Positions 50,898 to 63,400 of a stretch of DNA of 64,000 nucleotides are shown in pieces. A model generated the notes under the pieces. It was not told the origin of the DNA, made no database searches, and saw nothing but the letters and a program-made list of their open reading frames with translations. How positions within the stretch are numbered: the stretch's first letter is position 1; every line of letters begins with the position of its first letter. The position numbers and the translations under genes are program-made. Source of the stretch: Nymphaea colorata (lineage: Eukaryota; Streptophyta; Magnoliopsida; Nymphaeales; Nymphaeaceae); assembly GCF_008831285.2 (NCBI RefSeq), contig NC_045146.1, positions 434,001 to 498,000 of the forward strand, in the 5' to 3' direction.

Positions 50898-51490
50898 GGT
50901 CCTGCCCAATTGGACAGATCTCTGAGAAAATGAGCCCAAAATTTGGTCCTGCCCAACTGGGCAGGTCTCTGAAAAAATGAGCCCAAAAATTTGGTCCTGC
51001 CCAATTGGTCAGGACAGTGAAAAAATGAGCCCAAAACTTGGTCCTGCCCAATTGGGCAGGTCTCTGAGAAAATGAGCCCAAAATTTGGTCCTGCCCAACT
51101 GGGCAGGTCTCTGATAAAATGAGCCCAAAAATTTAATCCTGCCCAATTGGTCAGGACAATGAAAAAATGAGCCGAAAACTTGGTCCTGCCCAATTGGGCA
51201 GATCTATGAGAAAATGAGCCCAAAGACTTGGTCCTGCCCAACTGGGCAGGTCTCTGATAAAATGAGCCCAAAAATTTGGTCCTGCCCAATTGGTCAGGAC
51301 AATGAAAAAATCAGCCCAAAACTTGGTCCTGCCCAATTGAGCAGGTCTCTAAAAAAATGAGCCCAAAGACTTGGTCCTGCCCAATTGGGCAGGTCTATGA
51401 AAAAATGAGCCCAGAACTTGGTCCTGCCCAATTGGGCAGGTCTCTGAAAGAATAAGCCCAAAAACTTGGTCCTGCCCAATTGGGTACGTA
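50898..51490. repeat. Minisatellite, 13 copies of a 47/48-bp unit
   Basis: Copies start at 50898, 50945, 50993, 51040, 51087, 51135, 51182, 51230, 51278, 51325, 51373, 51420 and 51468, so the spacing alternates 47 and 48. Each contains GGTCCTGCCCAA, and most contain AAAATGAGCCCAAAA. About half carry the perfect 16-bp palindrome CTGCCCAATTGGGCAG. The first nine copies follow an A-B-C order three times (period 142-143 bp). In every C copy the palindrome's right half is replaced by TTGGTCAGGAC. Open frames on the minus strand (NWAGP, LGRTKF) exist in all three phases and shift between copies. I therefore read it as non-coding. Confidence 0.9.
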
Positions 51491-51499
51491 GGTCTCTAC

Positions 51500-52940
51500 C
51501 CATAAAGGTGTGCTCCATTTCTCTCAACCCATCAAGTAAAACTATCTCAAAATTCCAAACTTGTGTCTACTGAGCGCCAGAAGATCATGATGGTAAGTGC
51601 CGATTGGGGTGTGGTTCCAAATGAAGTAATTCAAGAATGTCATACGTCAAACGAATACAAATTAAAAGATCCAAAAGTGAAGGAGTCTGCAAGAAAGAGT
51701 GAGAAATTTCAAGTTCAAATTAGAGATTCAATTTTATGGTACCTTATTATCTGATAATAAGTGATCATGTCAATTATAAATGTCATAAATATCTGATCAA
51801 TGTTCTATATATTAGATTCTGACCATACTTTATAAAACAAAAAATGCTTGTCGTTCCGACCCCATATGGGTCACCAAGCTTTTCAGCTTACGCTGCGTAT
51901 TGGCGAATAATATGGCAGACAATTCGACTTGATATAGACATCACTAGATCAAATCAGCCAAGAGAAGATCAGTCCGCTTGCTGGGGCTTTGTGCTCATAG
52001 TAGTAGCAAGATCAATGAAGCTTAAATCAGAACTAACCTCCAGAGAAATATCCTTAATATGGGAGGCCGATATCACACAAGGCTGATACAGGTCTTTTAA
52101 TTTTAGAACTAATTTAAAATATTTGAACATTATTTCTTAAATTCATAAAATCAATAACGATAGCATCGACTGACGTATATGCCTTGTCGTTGGCAATAAT
52201 ATCAGCTTCCTACCAAACCCATCAGATCGGACCATCTAATTTCAAGGCAGATATAATGCATGGCAGTAAAAGTGAATAAATAGGTGCAACGTCGGGATAG
52301 TGCCAACTTTCTATGGTTTAAAAAGGAAGTACCAATATACATGCTGAAGCATAATGAGGGCGCCATGTGGAGACACCATAAAACAGTAGCTCTAGACCCT
52401 TGCAAACACAAACAAATAAGTTGTACTTTATTGGCGTACATAGTTGCAGGAAAAAGTGTTCAATTTGAAAAAGTTTATTACCAAGAAGGAGCTGGACTGG
52501 TTCCAGTCAGATGTAGCCCACACCAGACTAAATGCCCCATAAGCACCCTCTTTAATGAAATTTTCTGACTCGAACACTATGAAGGGGCACGTATGTATGT
52601 GTTGGTAAATATTCATTAAAGCCCATCAGACTTCTTCGATTTGTCAAACTTCTGGCTCACTTTCATCCCTTTCCACAAGTTGGAGCCACGTTTTCAACTG
52701 TACGCCTCTTGAGAAATAAATGATAAGACGAGACAAAGGTTTTAGTTTTCGTAGGAAGGATATGAATATACGTGACAGTACAAAATTAAGTATTATAACG
52801 ATTAAATCAGAACAATCTCTCTCTCTCTCTCTCTCTCTCAACCAAGGTAAAGAAAAAAAACGACGTTTCTCTAAGATTTAGTCTAGTCAATATATGTCAT
52901 ACTTGTAGTTGTGTGTGGTGTATATATATGTGTGTGTGTG
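51500..52940. other. Intergenic stretch, nothing recognised
   Basis: Several frames of 60-95 codons exist on both strands around 51560-52620, but none has family motifs, matched splice sites or a supporting context. A (CT)n run lies at 52816-52839 and a TG run at 52929-52942. Confidence 0.45.
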
Positions 52941-52946
52941 TGAAAA

Positions 52947-53313
52947 TTGGTAAAAACCATACCATTAGGGTAGAGACAAACATCAGACCTATTAAAGTTA
53001 ATTATTAATTTTTTCCTTTACAATCTAACGTTATAGATATAATCTTATGACTGATTTGATGAGAAATATATACTAAGTTAGTTGTTTTTTTACCTAAATA
53101 ATGTTTTTTTTTTACTAATAAACAATTGAACGGCTCTTATAACATGAAAAATTTTGATAGTATAAAAATCAATTATTTACAAAAATGACTTGAAGTAAAG
53201 CATGATATATATTAGCTTAGTGTTTATAAACACATTAAAAGGTTCACATTTTGTTTAAAAAGCACTTTTTAATCATATGAATTTAATAGGTTTGATCTTT
53301 ATCCCTTAACCAA
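52947..53313. mobile_element. MITE family 2, copy 2 (opposite orientation)
   Basis: It starts TTGGTAAAAACC and ends TATCCCTTAACCAA, degraded terminal inverted repeats. Internal sequence such as AAATTTTTGATAGTA-like words is the inverse of the element at 31979-32372 over roughly 80 bp, establishing common origin. About 367 bp, non-coding. Confidence 0.55.
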
Positions 53314-53980
53314 CCATTCAGAGTCAAATCACAGCTGTTTGATTTCATGCATCAAGCAGTTGTGATTAAACCACTGTATGATGCATTGCATGGGATAAGG
53401 ATTTCTTTGTCCAAACCTAGATCGAGAAATTTAAGGATATATATATATATATATATATATATATTGACAAATTCATGAATATGCTCTCTCTCTCTCTCTC
53501 TTTGTGTGGGAAACAATGAAGTGAAGGGTTATATCGAGATGAGTTACCCTATGCCAATAGAGTGCGAAGTCGATCTATCATCCTTTTAATCGAAGTGGGT
53601 CGGATACCTTTAGGGGCCATTTGATAGTCTCGAATTTAAGATTTTAAAGGTTTGAGTATCATGAATTTAAAATCATATCCTTTCATTTTTGTTCTTAAAT
53701 CCAACTATTTCTCAATGCAAATAAGTAAAATAAGAATTTTAAATGTGGATTCTAGATCTGATCTAAGATCTTTAGTTTAATGAACCATGAACTTTATCAT
53801 AAATCTTTTGCCACATCAATAAAAACATGTCACGTCAGATCCATACAACATCCATATATTTCAAATCGGAATTAATCAAATGCCCACTTAACTTTTTTGG
53901 ATTCTCTTTTTTGTCAAGGATAATTCTATTATTTAAGAAAATATTTTTTGCATTGCTACTTTCTCCTTTTAAGGGACTTA

Positions 53981-54123
53981 TCTTCTGCTATTGTCTTCTG
54001 TCCCAACTTGCCGAGGGACACGTAATGCCAAGAGGTCTCAATAGATCTGCTTTTAGGGTTCCTCAAGTCACCACTGCAGTACATGTCGCTCAGCAAGTTG
54101 GGACAGAAGACAATTACAGAAGA
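53981..54123 (-). ncRNA. Fold-back hairpin, MIRNA-like candidate
   Basis: The 44-base arms 53981-54024 and 54080-54123 are inverse at 39 of 44 positions, without gaps, around a 55-base loop. The five differences are scattered (arm positions 8, 9, 32, 36 and 41). Read on the minus strand, three of them become G:U pairs; on the plus strand they are C:A mismatches. This favours a minus-strand transcript. Arm length, loop size and symmetric mismatches fit a plant MIRNA precursor. I do not recognise a known miRNA in either arm. A small inverted-repeat transposon or chance duplication is the alternative. No expression evidence is available. Confidence 0.35.
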
Positions 54124-54405
54124 CGGATCGTCGCAGATGGGCCACAATAATAAAGTGAAACGGCTGCCGACTTCTTACTTCTTCACCGGTTCCGTAGAGG
54201 GCCGGAAGAGAAACAGGTGACGGAGAAGAGATGGCATCATAAATATATATGTCAGAACCTTCTGCAACCCATCAATGCGACCGCCATTGCCAAACAAGAA
54301 CCAATAAATTAGCCAACTTGTGGTAGAGAGCGGTTATGTGCATTATAACATTGACGAAGAACAGTCTAAAGTAATGAAAAAGTGAATAAATAAAATAATG
54401 TTTAC

Positions 54406-54640
54406 GGTCTTTTAGAATGTCTACGTCTTCTGCAGACGAACAGCTAAAGCTGATGCTGTCTTCTCGCGCATTGTAAGGTTGAAGGGCTTTCCACTTTTGT
54501 GAGCTCTGCTGTCCTTGGTAGACAAACAAACAGGTCTGATCTCGGGGCCATGGGCAGTCGGATTCTTGTTGGATTATCAATGATGAGGGGAGCTTCTGAG
54601 TTCGGATAGAGTCTTGACACAGATCCATCGAATGATTAAT
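54406..54640 (-). CDS. Isolated exon-like sequence, unidentified
   Basis: On the minus strand a good acceptor (GTTTCTTCTGCAG) opens a 235-bp frame that closes at a GTAAAC donor. It encodes a sequence containing MDLCQDSIRTQKLPSSLII, CPWPRDQTCLFVYQGQQ and SFSCSSAEDVDIL. Its composition is coding-like and richer in G+C than its surroundings. I do not recognise it. It lies 280 bp from the fold-back at 53981-54123 on the same strand, so it could be part of that transcript. Confidence is low. Confidence 0.25.
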
Positions 54641-55029
54641 CTGCAGAAGAAACTAAAACTACTGAACTACCTGTTTGTACTATCAATTATCACTACCCAT
54701 ATCCAAAAGATGCAAGAACATTGGAAAGTAAAACAGTAAAAACAATGAAAAGATATAAGGACAATGGTATGAACTCCTAAAAGGGACAATTATCTAATCC
54801 GATTAAGTAACTAGTAAAGTTTTCAAACACAATGAAACTTCCAAACTATATGGATACAAAAGAAGAGTTGGACTATGGAGCCTGATATACGCTTAATAGG
54901 CTTCCCTTATATTTTGCAAGGACACTTATATAATTTTATATTTTATAGGTTTGACTTAATCCCCATAATTAAGGGAGATGACTCTTTCTTGTGTTCTTTG
55001 ACCTTTGAGATAACCACATAAAATCATAG

Positions 55030-55330
55030 TTGGCAAACCCATGACTCGGACTCGAAAGTGTTGATGATTGGGTCACTAGGCAATGAGTTGACTCATTGAC
55101 TTCATGAGTTGATTTGTCGACTCAATGGAGTATTCAAATAACCATATTGTAAGCCACACTACAGCTGAATTGGGCGGTCAGGAGAATCAGGGGTGAGTTA
55201 GGCTGAGTGGGGCCGAGTCATGGGTAAGTCAAGCCAAGTCAAGGGCGAGCTGGGCCAACCTTGACTCATGGCCTAATTTATTGGCAATTCGAGCCGACTC
55301 GGGCGATTCTTGAATTAGCCCAACAAGCTT
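55030..55330. repeat. GAGTC/GACTCG-rich dispersed repeat
   Basis: Repeated GAGTTGACTCATTGACT, GGGCCGAGTCATGGGTAAGT and GAGCCGACTCGGGCGAT words. This is the longest and least decayed of three such blocks in the window (others at 2043-2205 and 32860-33140). Ends are not visible. Confidence 0.45.
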
Positions 55331-55339
55331 GCCAACTAT

Positions 55340-56920
55340 ACATAAAATCATTGTGCCTTCTTTATCTTCTTCTGTGTTTTTTTTTTTTTTTGGTGTCGTA
55401 AGCCAGAGAGAGAGAGAGAGAGAGAGTTCCTAACAGGAAGAACATTTGAGTTCAAGACAATCCAATAAAGTTCAATAATTTGTTTCCTATGCACTCTATG
55501 TCAGAGCTGGAGCAACCAAAAGTAACAAAACCCTTACAATGAATCTGACTCATGATGTGTCCATACTTCATGGCAAGGGAACTGCATTTCTGCCCTTATC
55601 ATTGGATCTTCATAACATGTATAGAAACAGTGTGTTGCCACGCGGAGAATATGTCCAGCCCTTTCAAGACTTCGATCACTTAATTATCTATCATAAAGTT
55701 GCCGCATTTATAGGTCGAAAGACAGGAACTTGTTTAGTTTTTTCAGCGCTTGAGAATGGCTTTCACAGACTTCACTTCTATGCATTTTTCTCTCCATGAC
55801 AAAGAGCCTATTAATCAACTGTCGAACGATGGTAATTGTATAGTGAACAGGCAGACCATCAGTCAATTCACTTGAAGGAACTTTTCAACAATGCACAGAA
55901 GAGTTTGGCCATAGTAAGAGCACTGTTGTTTAATATTTAGAAAGACTGAATTGGCAGAAACCTTCTCTGCCTTGCTTACGAGTTTAAGTTAGGTTTATGA
56001 AATAAAATGTCTAAAATACTTACGTTAAACAAATTTTCACGTTTCTTAGTTGGTAATGAGCTAGCCTGTCTACTATTTCAAATAATATAATTTATCCATC
56101 TTATTTGTATCCAAATTAGTACTGTTATTAGTATCAAAGCTAGTTAGGCAAAAGTTAATTTACATACTAACGTTAGAAAATTATCAAATAAAAAAGATTT
56201 GGTGTACCTAATTATTCAGTATTCACTAACTTGACAGTGAACTTAGAGAAAATGGTTTTCAAGTAGCCAAGAGAAACTTTGGAGCCTTCTAACATTAATC
56301 CAACAAGCTTAGATGTATTTTCCATTATATGTGTCCCCTATTCTCTAGTTGTGCTTTTCAAGTTTTTCTCAGTAAGAAAACTAATTATTTGACATTATAA
56401 TTGCTTGTAATTAGTTTGATTCCTGTTCATGCTTGTAAAAACAAAGAACGTTGCATTAAGATTTTATTCTTTTGCAAATGTGACATCCATATGGTTTAAT
56501 TATTTTCTAAGACACTTATATACATATGTTGGCGCATTAGGCACAACTCAATTTATCTTACATCTTGAATTTTAATGGATAAAAAGATGATATTAATCAT
56601 GTTCATTGTTCCTATCTCTCTGGTTGGTGAATTAGTGAATGCTCAAGGGTGCATCGAGTTCGACCCTCACGCTGCATGACACGAACCTCTTGGACCATCA
56701 ATGAAGTCATGTGTCATCCAACCATGTGGCCTCATTTGTCCCTTTACTAATGTAAAATGGTGAATAGTTATTGAAGAAAGAGATTGACACGTTAATGAAA
56801 GTTGTCAGGTTTGTTGAATTTAGAGTCCCTATCCTAGCATTCCCCAGATTTAAATGTCAAAGACTACAGTATCCTGCATAGTGGGACATTGGCCAAACTT
56901 GTAGCTTTGGTGGATATGTT
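55340..56920. other. Intergenic stretch, nothing recognised
   Basis: AT-rich DNA with a T-run and (GA)n near 55378-55427. An 86-codon plus-strand frame at 55539-55799 has no family motif or splice context. At about 56620-56680 a GAGTTCGACCCTC word resembles a tRNA-type B box and may mark another SINE-like fragment. Confidence 0.4.
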
Positions 56921-56924
56921 TAGT

Positions 56925-57060
56925 GAGAGAGAGAGAGAAGAAGGAGGAGGACGGACGACCATAAGCCACGTCATTGTTCAGAGTATAGCGGCCATAGCGC
57001 CCATAGGAATCGAACCCTAGACGTGTTTGTCAATGTGCCACAGGCAGAACCAGCTACGTT
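56925..57060 (-). mobile_element. tRNA-derived SINE-like sequence
   Basis: On the minus strand a B-box match GGTTCGATTCC (57016-57006) follows 29 bases after an A-box-like TAGCTGGTTCTG (57056-57045). These are the order and spacing of a Pol III tRNA-type promoter. The sequence does not fold as a tRNA, and it ends in a CT-rich tail at about 56925-56945. That fits a SINE head; target-site duplications could not be found. Confidence 0.35.
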
Positions 57061-57300
57061 ACACACTTTTCAGAGAAAAAGAGAGAGAGAGAGCTCCAAA
57101 TGCAGATCACATGGGGCGGGACACAAATTAAATGGCCTACTAGCTGAGTCAACTGAGTTGCTTGTATCTTCATTAAGAAAGTACTGCGGTGACTACTGTT
57201 GCAGAGGAGGCGTCTACAACATGGAGAACTTCCTTCCTCCTCCTTCACTGCTCCCATTGATTGCAGTTACAGTTGGTGCTGCATTACATGCCAATATATT

Positions 57301-57460
57301 ATTGCTCAGGCGCTACTTCATTCTTCGACACGTAGTTCAAGATTTATACCCGATAATTGCTCAAGAAGAAATGTACAAGCTCATATATTGCTCAGCTACC
57401 TCATTCTTCGACACGTTGTTCAAGATTTATACCCCGATAATTACTCAAGAAGAAACGTAC
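57301..57460. repeat. Tandem duplication, 86-bp unit, two copies
   Basis: The sequence from ATTGCTCAG through CATTCTTCGACACG to AAGAAGAAATGTAC (57301-57376) recurs from 57387 to 57460 with several substitutions and a few single-base indels. An open frame of 152 codons (57023-57481) spans both copies. The indels put the copies in different frames, so a protein repeat is not supported. Confidence 0.7.
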
Positions 57461-57489
57461 TCCATTTCATATTCACTATAAGCGAATAA

Positions 57490-60400
57490 TATTCTTCAAC
57501 GATTTTAATGCATATGATATTAATTTATGTTTATGAGAATACAATATTGATTAAAGCTTTAGATGTACATGGCACCTGGAACGAGTAATACAGTGTCTTC
57601 AAATCAAACTAGTATAATGCCATATTGCCATGCATCTCTTAAGTAAATGGCAAGCTCCCACTTTAATGCAAACAAAAGACGTGCGGAACGCCTTTGTTTC
57701 TTCCCACGAGTGAAACTTTAGACCTTCCTGTCGTTCTCCATAAACACCATGAGCAGAACGTGTGTTCTTTCTTGGTTCTTCCACCAAATTCCACACATGG
57801 AACACATGGAGTGGTGCAATAGCCGTTCCTGTCCCGGGTGTCCCCCTTACCCGAAGCAAACGACCTCAAAAGAACATGAGATACACCCTCTTCCTTGTAA
57901 CCCGTTTATTTGAAAGTAGTATATAAAGGGGTAAGAACGAAGCAAGAAATTGAAGTGTATCCTTGTAAGTTAAATGAACAGAACCATCTGTTTGAATGTG
58001 GATCCAGTTACTTTGATTACATAGAAATTGAATCAGCTTAGTAAGAATCGTTTTTATATTTTCTTCATAAGCGGTCATTGCACCTATTTTCGAGGGTCAG
58101 AGTAGAGCTTTTCACATTCAATAAGCCCAAGAGTTTATCAACTACCCATTAACATAAACTGGTGCAGGTTTGCCTAACTCCAGCTTCTTCATAAAGAAAA
58201 CAATAAATTTGAGTTTTAAGTTTTGGCACTAGTCAAATTTGGACTATAAAGTATTTAATTGGATTTGGCAGCGGAAATTCTGCATGTGTCTGCATCCTAC
58301 CTAAGTCCGGCCAATTTAAATTCCAGACTCTCAGGATTCATCCTCTGATGACAGCATATATCAAAGGCTTCTACTTAATTAGGTTAAAGACAAACAATTC
58401 GGACATATATATGGTTTTTGGGTGTTGGTCTTTTTGGTTGTCGCAATTGCAATTAGCTAGAATACGATATATCTCATGTTGCTTGGCTGATCCGAATCGA
58501 ATAGTTTCTGTTTGTAATCACTATTGATTCTGCCAAAATCCAGTTTGAACTACTGGAGATTACTTATTCATGAGTTCATGGCAATTGGGTTGCATAGATC
58601 TAAATGCATAACACGAAGCTTATGAACCCAAGCTCCAAATGTCTGAATGTTCCCTTTTGGAGGGTACTATCCCGATGGTATTGAAGGCTGTTGACTCCGG
58701 TTAATGTGGTAGGGTTCCCCTCCACACACCACCACCAGCCCAGCTGTGTGTGTGTGTGTGTATGTATGTGTGTGAGAGAGCTTAGGGTAGGTATTCTTTA
58801 ATATATGCGTCGTAAGGGCCATCTACCCTTAGCTTCTAATGGCCAACTGCTTTTTCTGCTGCCAATTAAATCCGTTGAGTCCTAGCGAACCTTTCCACTG
58901 GGTGGTGGAATTTATTCCATATGCGGCTCCCCATGTGTACATTTAATGCAACATCGCTAAAAATAAGAGATGGATGTGAGTGTGTCATGGTGGTAGGAGC
59001 CATGACTTATGGCCATTTCCCCCTAAAGGCGACGCATAAGTTGCCTTGGGCTGGGCAAACCTAGCTTTTCATTAATTGGTCCCGTCAATGGAAGCTCGCA
59101 TTGAGCACAAAGACTGCAAATAACCACAGATAAGCTCCATAAGACCACAGAAAACGCTGCTTTCTTTCCGAAAAGCCGCAGAAAACGTTCGGAGTCCCAC
59201 TTCCTAAAAGCGAAGAAAGAAAGCGACTTAATTAATTTCTCTTTCTTAATTGCAGTGAAGTTGGCATTCAATTTGCTACTCATTTTCCAAACTCCAGTGT
59301 ATAGTCGGATCCAAAATTTAGGTTGTTTTCGTGATAGTGAAATTAGATGCATTATTATCGAACTCTATCTCGAATACCCAAAAAGATACAAACTATATGA
59401 AGCCTCACCATCCCCCATGATGACGCCGTCTGGTTTGGAGATCATTTACAGGATCAAGGCAATGAAGAACATGAGAGGAAGAAGAAGGGCTTGGTAAAGA
59501 TGGTTATTTTAGTCCTCATTAATTCTCATTCATTTTCGCTTACCGCTATTTTCTTTTTAAAAAGCTAATTGTTTTTTTGTTTGATTTTCGTGATTGTTTA
59601 CTCCTAAATCATACGTTCAAGTTGAATGATGTATTGTACTTCACTCACATCCTGACGCAGTTCAGGATCCTAAGGGGGGAGAGGGCATGGAGGTGCCTTC
59701 GAGTGGTGGATTGTTAACCTCCTAATTACTTTACTTGTAAATTTGTCTTTCATCAATAGTAAAAATTTACTTGTATATTTGTCTTTCATCAATAGTAATA
59801 AGCGTCAGATGTGGCATTTTTTTCTCGAAAGTGACGGGCTTTTTATGTTTTCATGGGTATTGTTGAAAATGTTGAATAATCCAATAAATAACATTTCCAG
59901 AACTGCATGTCCTGCTCATGACTCATAAACGTTTATATCTTCACATGGCACCGAAAAAGTGGTTTGACACCTACCAATTAAGTGGAGAAAAGGTGATGAA
60001 ATAACTCTCATTATGAAGTTGGGAGATTGGTCAATTTAATACTTAGTGCAGTGGATCAAGCAATAGAAATTCCCACTTGCTATTCTATGGAAATAAAAGT
60101 AGAAAAATTTTAATGAACATGGCTGTGATCCAGCTTAGATCTTACTTGGTGGGAGAGATGAGTAAGAGCTACTTCTTGGTCGAGGCTCGTCTTTTTTGTA
60201 TAGTTGGATTTGGGCCCATGCCATATATGTTTCACTCTGCGTCTCACAGCCTGGCCTTTGCCAGTTATAAATTCTCTTTTTCTATATGCTAGTGAGCCTG
60301 TTTGATCAGACATCGACCTCTTGTATCCAACCAAGTAAGTTATGATAGATGCTTTGAGCTCAATTTGTGGTGGCCATGGTCCGGTTCTGATGGGTCAAGG

Positions 60401-63400
60401 TCAAGTTTCGGCAGAGGTCAAACAGGAATCATTTATTGGCTGTATATATTAGTTGGCCTAGTCTGGTTCACTTAATGTTTGTCTAACTGGGAGGTGGAAC
60501 TAGTTCTCAAATCAAATATCTAAGTACTTGGTCTGGGCCTTGGCCCACGGAAGTACTCATGGTTCAGAGATGGGCCTCTAGCACTAGACCGGTTAAATTA
60601 ATGGCCAGCTACAATGGAAAAACAATGTAGCCAAAGATTACCGAACTAATTGACTCATTTTTAGAAGTAATAAATATCAGAAACGACTTAAATATCTAGC
60701 CTAGCAGACTTTCCAACTCAACTTTTACCCGGTTTAGATGGTGTCATAAAAATACTAGAAACTAGATAGGAGAACAAATAGTATGAGACCAGCACTTGTC
60801 AACCCCTAAAGATTTCTCAATGCCATAAAATAGGAAAATGTTTAGTTACCTCACATAAGTTGTGTTTGATTCCCCATAGCTCTCAGATCCAAGGAAACCT
60901 CAAATCTATGATAGCTGGAATCCACAGTTGTATCAAACTCCAGATTTCAGCTTTTACCCCCAACGCCGAGTTCAGATCCACACTTTAATGTAAAAAGTGT
61001 GGATTTAAAATCGGATTTGGGTCGGTCGGACTTGAAACCGTGCATCTGATATCTAGGGTGATCTTCGATCACTGAATGCAACTATAAATGCGTTGCATTT
61101 ACCTCTTTAAGAGGTCACTTAGTAGGAAGAACACTAAAGAGTGTCCAATAAATCAGCCCCAAATATTGGGACAGGTTCATAAAACTTAAAACTCTAGAAC
61201 CATTGTTTTACTAACTTGCCTCGATAGATTCTTTGGACAATACTGCCTGAGTGTCCTTGCTGTCAAACAACCCACAGGTACACCCAAGCATTGGATTTAG
61301 ATCTTGCAAATCAACCCAAAAGTCATCTAAATGTCTTGTCTCGAATTCCATCAATCCATACAACCAGCTTCTGTTCATGTCTAGAAAAGCTAGAAACCGG
61401 GACAGTTTGGAGCTTGAGATCGACATTTATAAACTCCTCAAGCGCTCTCAGTTTCATCAATTCCCCTCACAGAGGGTGATCCACAGGATCTCATCTCTAA
61501 ATTTTCATGTTTATATTTCTGCAAATGGTAGATACATAATGGAAAATAAATATGTTCTGCCATGTAACTGCAGACGAAAATGAACAGGTGCTAGTTTCTT
61601 TTCTTTTTTCTTTTTTCAAGCCATCAGAAAACTTTAGGCTACGGACGTGGATAGATGGTTGAAGACACATCAAAACAATATCAGTAAAGTTTTTAATATG
61701 ACTTTTAATTGTATAAGAGACCAAGAAAGATAATTCAGAATGCATTACCCATGTCACAAATTTAATTTTTTCATTCAAGTGTCAGTTTGTTACAAATCAT
61801 ATGCACTTCAAGATTAGATTGATGGGAATATTTGCTTCTTATTTCTCTTTGGCAAGGTCGAACCAAAATAACAATAAAATTTCATTGCACTTATTCGCTG
61901 AATGACATATTTGCCAAGCCTTGGTGAAGAAACTGCACGTATGGAACATAATTTCCAGATACTTGCAAACTTAGAAAACGAACAAAGTTTCATGATTGAC
62001 TGATAAGTCTCTTTTTCTGAAGAGATGTCTGCTGTAATGTTACAGACGCTAAAGTTAAATATTACTAATATATGAAATGCATATGATAAGTCATAGAGGA
62101 GGAGAACTCTAAGCAATTATCGCTACAAAATATCAGATTTGGATCAGATGTGTTCTTAACCATATCTATGTTCACACATTCTAACCATATCTATGTTCAG
62201 ACATTCTGATTCAAATTTGGTTTAGATATGAATGAAATAAGACTGGAACCAGAATCCGATTCTACAATCTGAATCTAAATTGTAAACCAAAACACAAACT
62301 TTTAAACTCTAAGAGCATTGGATATAGGACATTTATTTAAAACTAAATCCAATCCAAATTTTATTCCAATTGAATGTCATTTCTTAAATCTGAATCTGTC
62401 TGATTTCTTAATCGGGTATTAGATTTATATATATATAATGTGTGTGTGTGTAATTTTTTGCTGGTGTCTTGAAATCCAATGATATAAATGTATGTAAAAA
62501 TGTCCAAGACTTGTCTGCTTTGAAAAAAAAAATGGAAGAAGAGAAAGAAGATGTTTAATTCAATTTTATAAAGACTATAAAAATAACAACCGTTCATCGG
62601 ATTTTGCCAATATTTTCTCAAACAAAGAGACTTAGACATTCTAACCTCATCCATGAGGTCAGATTATTTGTAAAACTGCGCTTGCAGCCATATGGGTGGT
62701 TGTCCATATTACTAAAAAGAGCCAAGTCCAAGGACTGTTATTGCTATTATTATGATTATATATTATTTTTATCATCATTATTGTTATTGTTATTATGCAT
62801 GAGAGAGAGAAGTATTGGCCGGCATCAAAATCATCTAGAGAAAGTGAAATAAGATGGTAAAAATTGCATTTAATATAGCAGAACATATTAAATATTAAAA
62901 TAAAGTATGGAAGAAGAACAGAGGATAGTAATGCAAATTGTGATTGGCAAGACTTGCATTAGGTACGATTGAGAAATATCAACCTCTCATTAATTACATG
63001 AAAAATCACCTATTCCTGCTAATTATAAATGAGCTTTTCCAATCTGGTTCTACAACTCTCAGTTGTCCACTTTCAAATGATACTGCCAAAATGATCCAAT
63101 TGAGAGTCTGAGACCGAAAGGATGAAGCAACTTCATCATTTTTTCAGAACTGGGAAAATGGTAAATAAAAAAAGACAGAAAATTTGCATATAAATGAAAA
63201 GATAAGCCTATAAGGGAGAGAGACTAGAAATTTGTGACAATGATATAAGGGAGAGAGACTAGAAAGAACCTACATTTAACACAACAAAAATGACACTGTA
63301 TTATGATTTCCTCAAATTACAAACTACAATAAACGACGCTTTTAGTTTGTGCAGACTTCACGTCAACAAAAGTCGCCGGTGCAAAGCCACCAAAACTTGT

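Noticed and set aside
50876-51289. 137-codon minus-strand frame with repeated NWAGP/LGRTKF words
   Set aside because: It is the minisatellite read in one phase. All three phases are open and the 47/48-bp spacing shifts the frame between copies, so there is no selection for a protein repeat.
57006-57056. tRNA gene on the minus strand
   Set aside because: A and B boxes are present, but no acceptor or anticodon stem can be formed, so a SINE-like origin is preferred.
57023-57481. 152-codon plus-strand frame
   Set aside because: It spans an imperfect 86-bp tandem duplication whose indels put the copies in different frames. It also starts inside a SINE-like sequence. No family motif.
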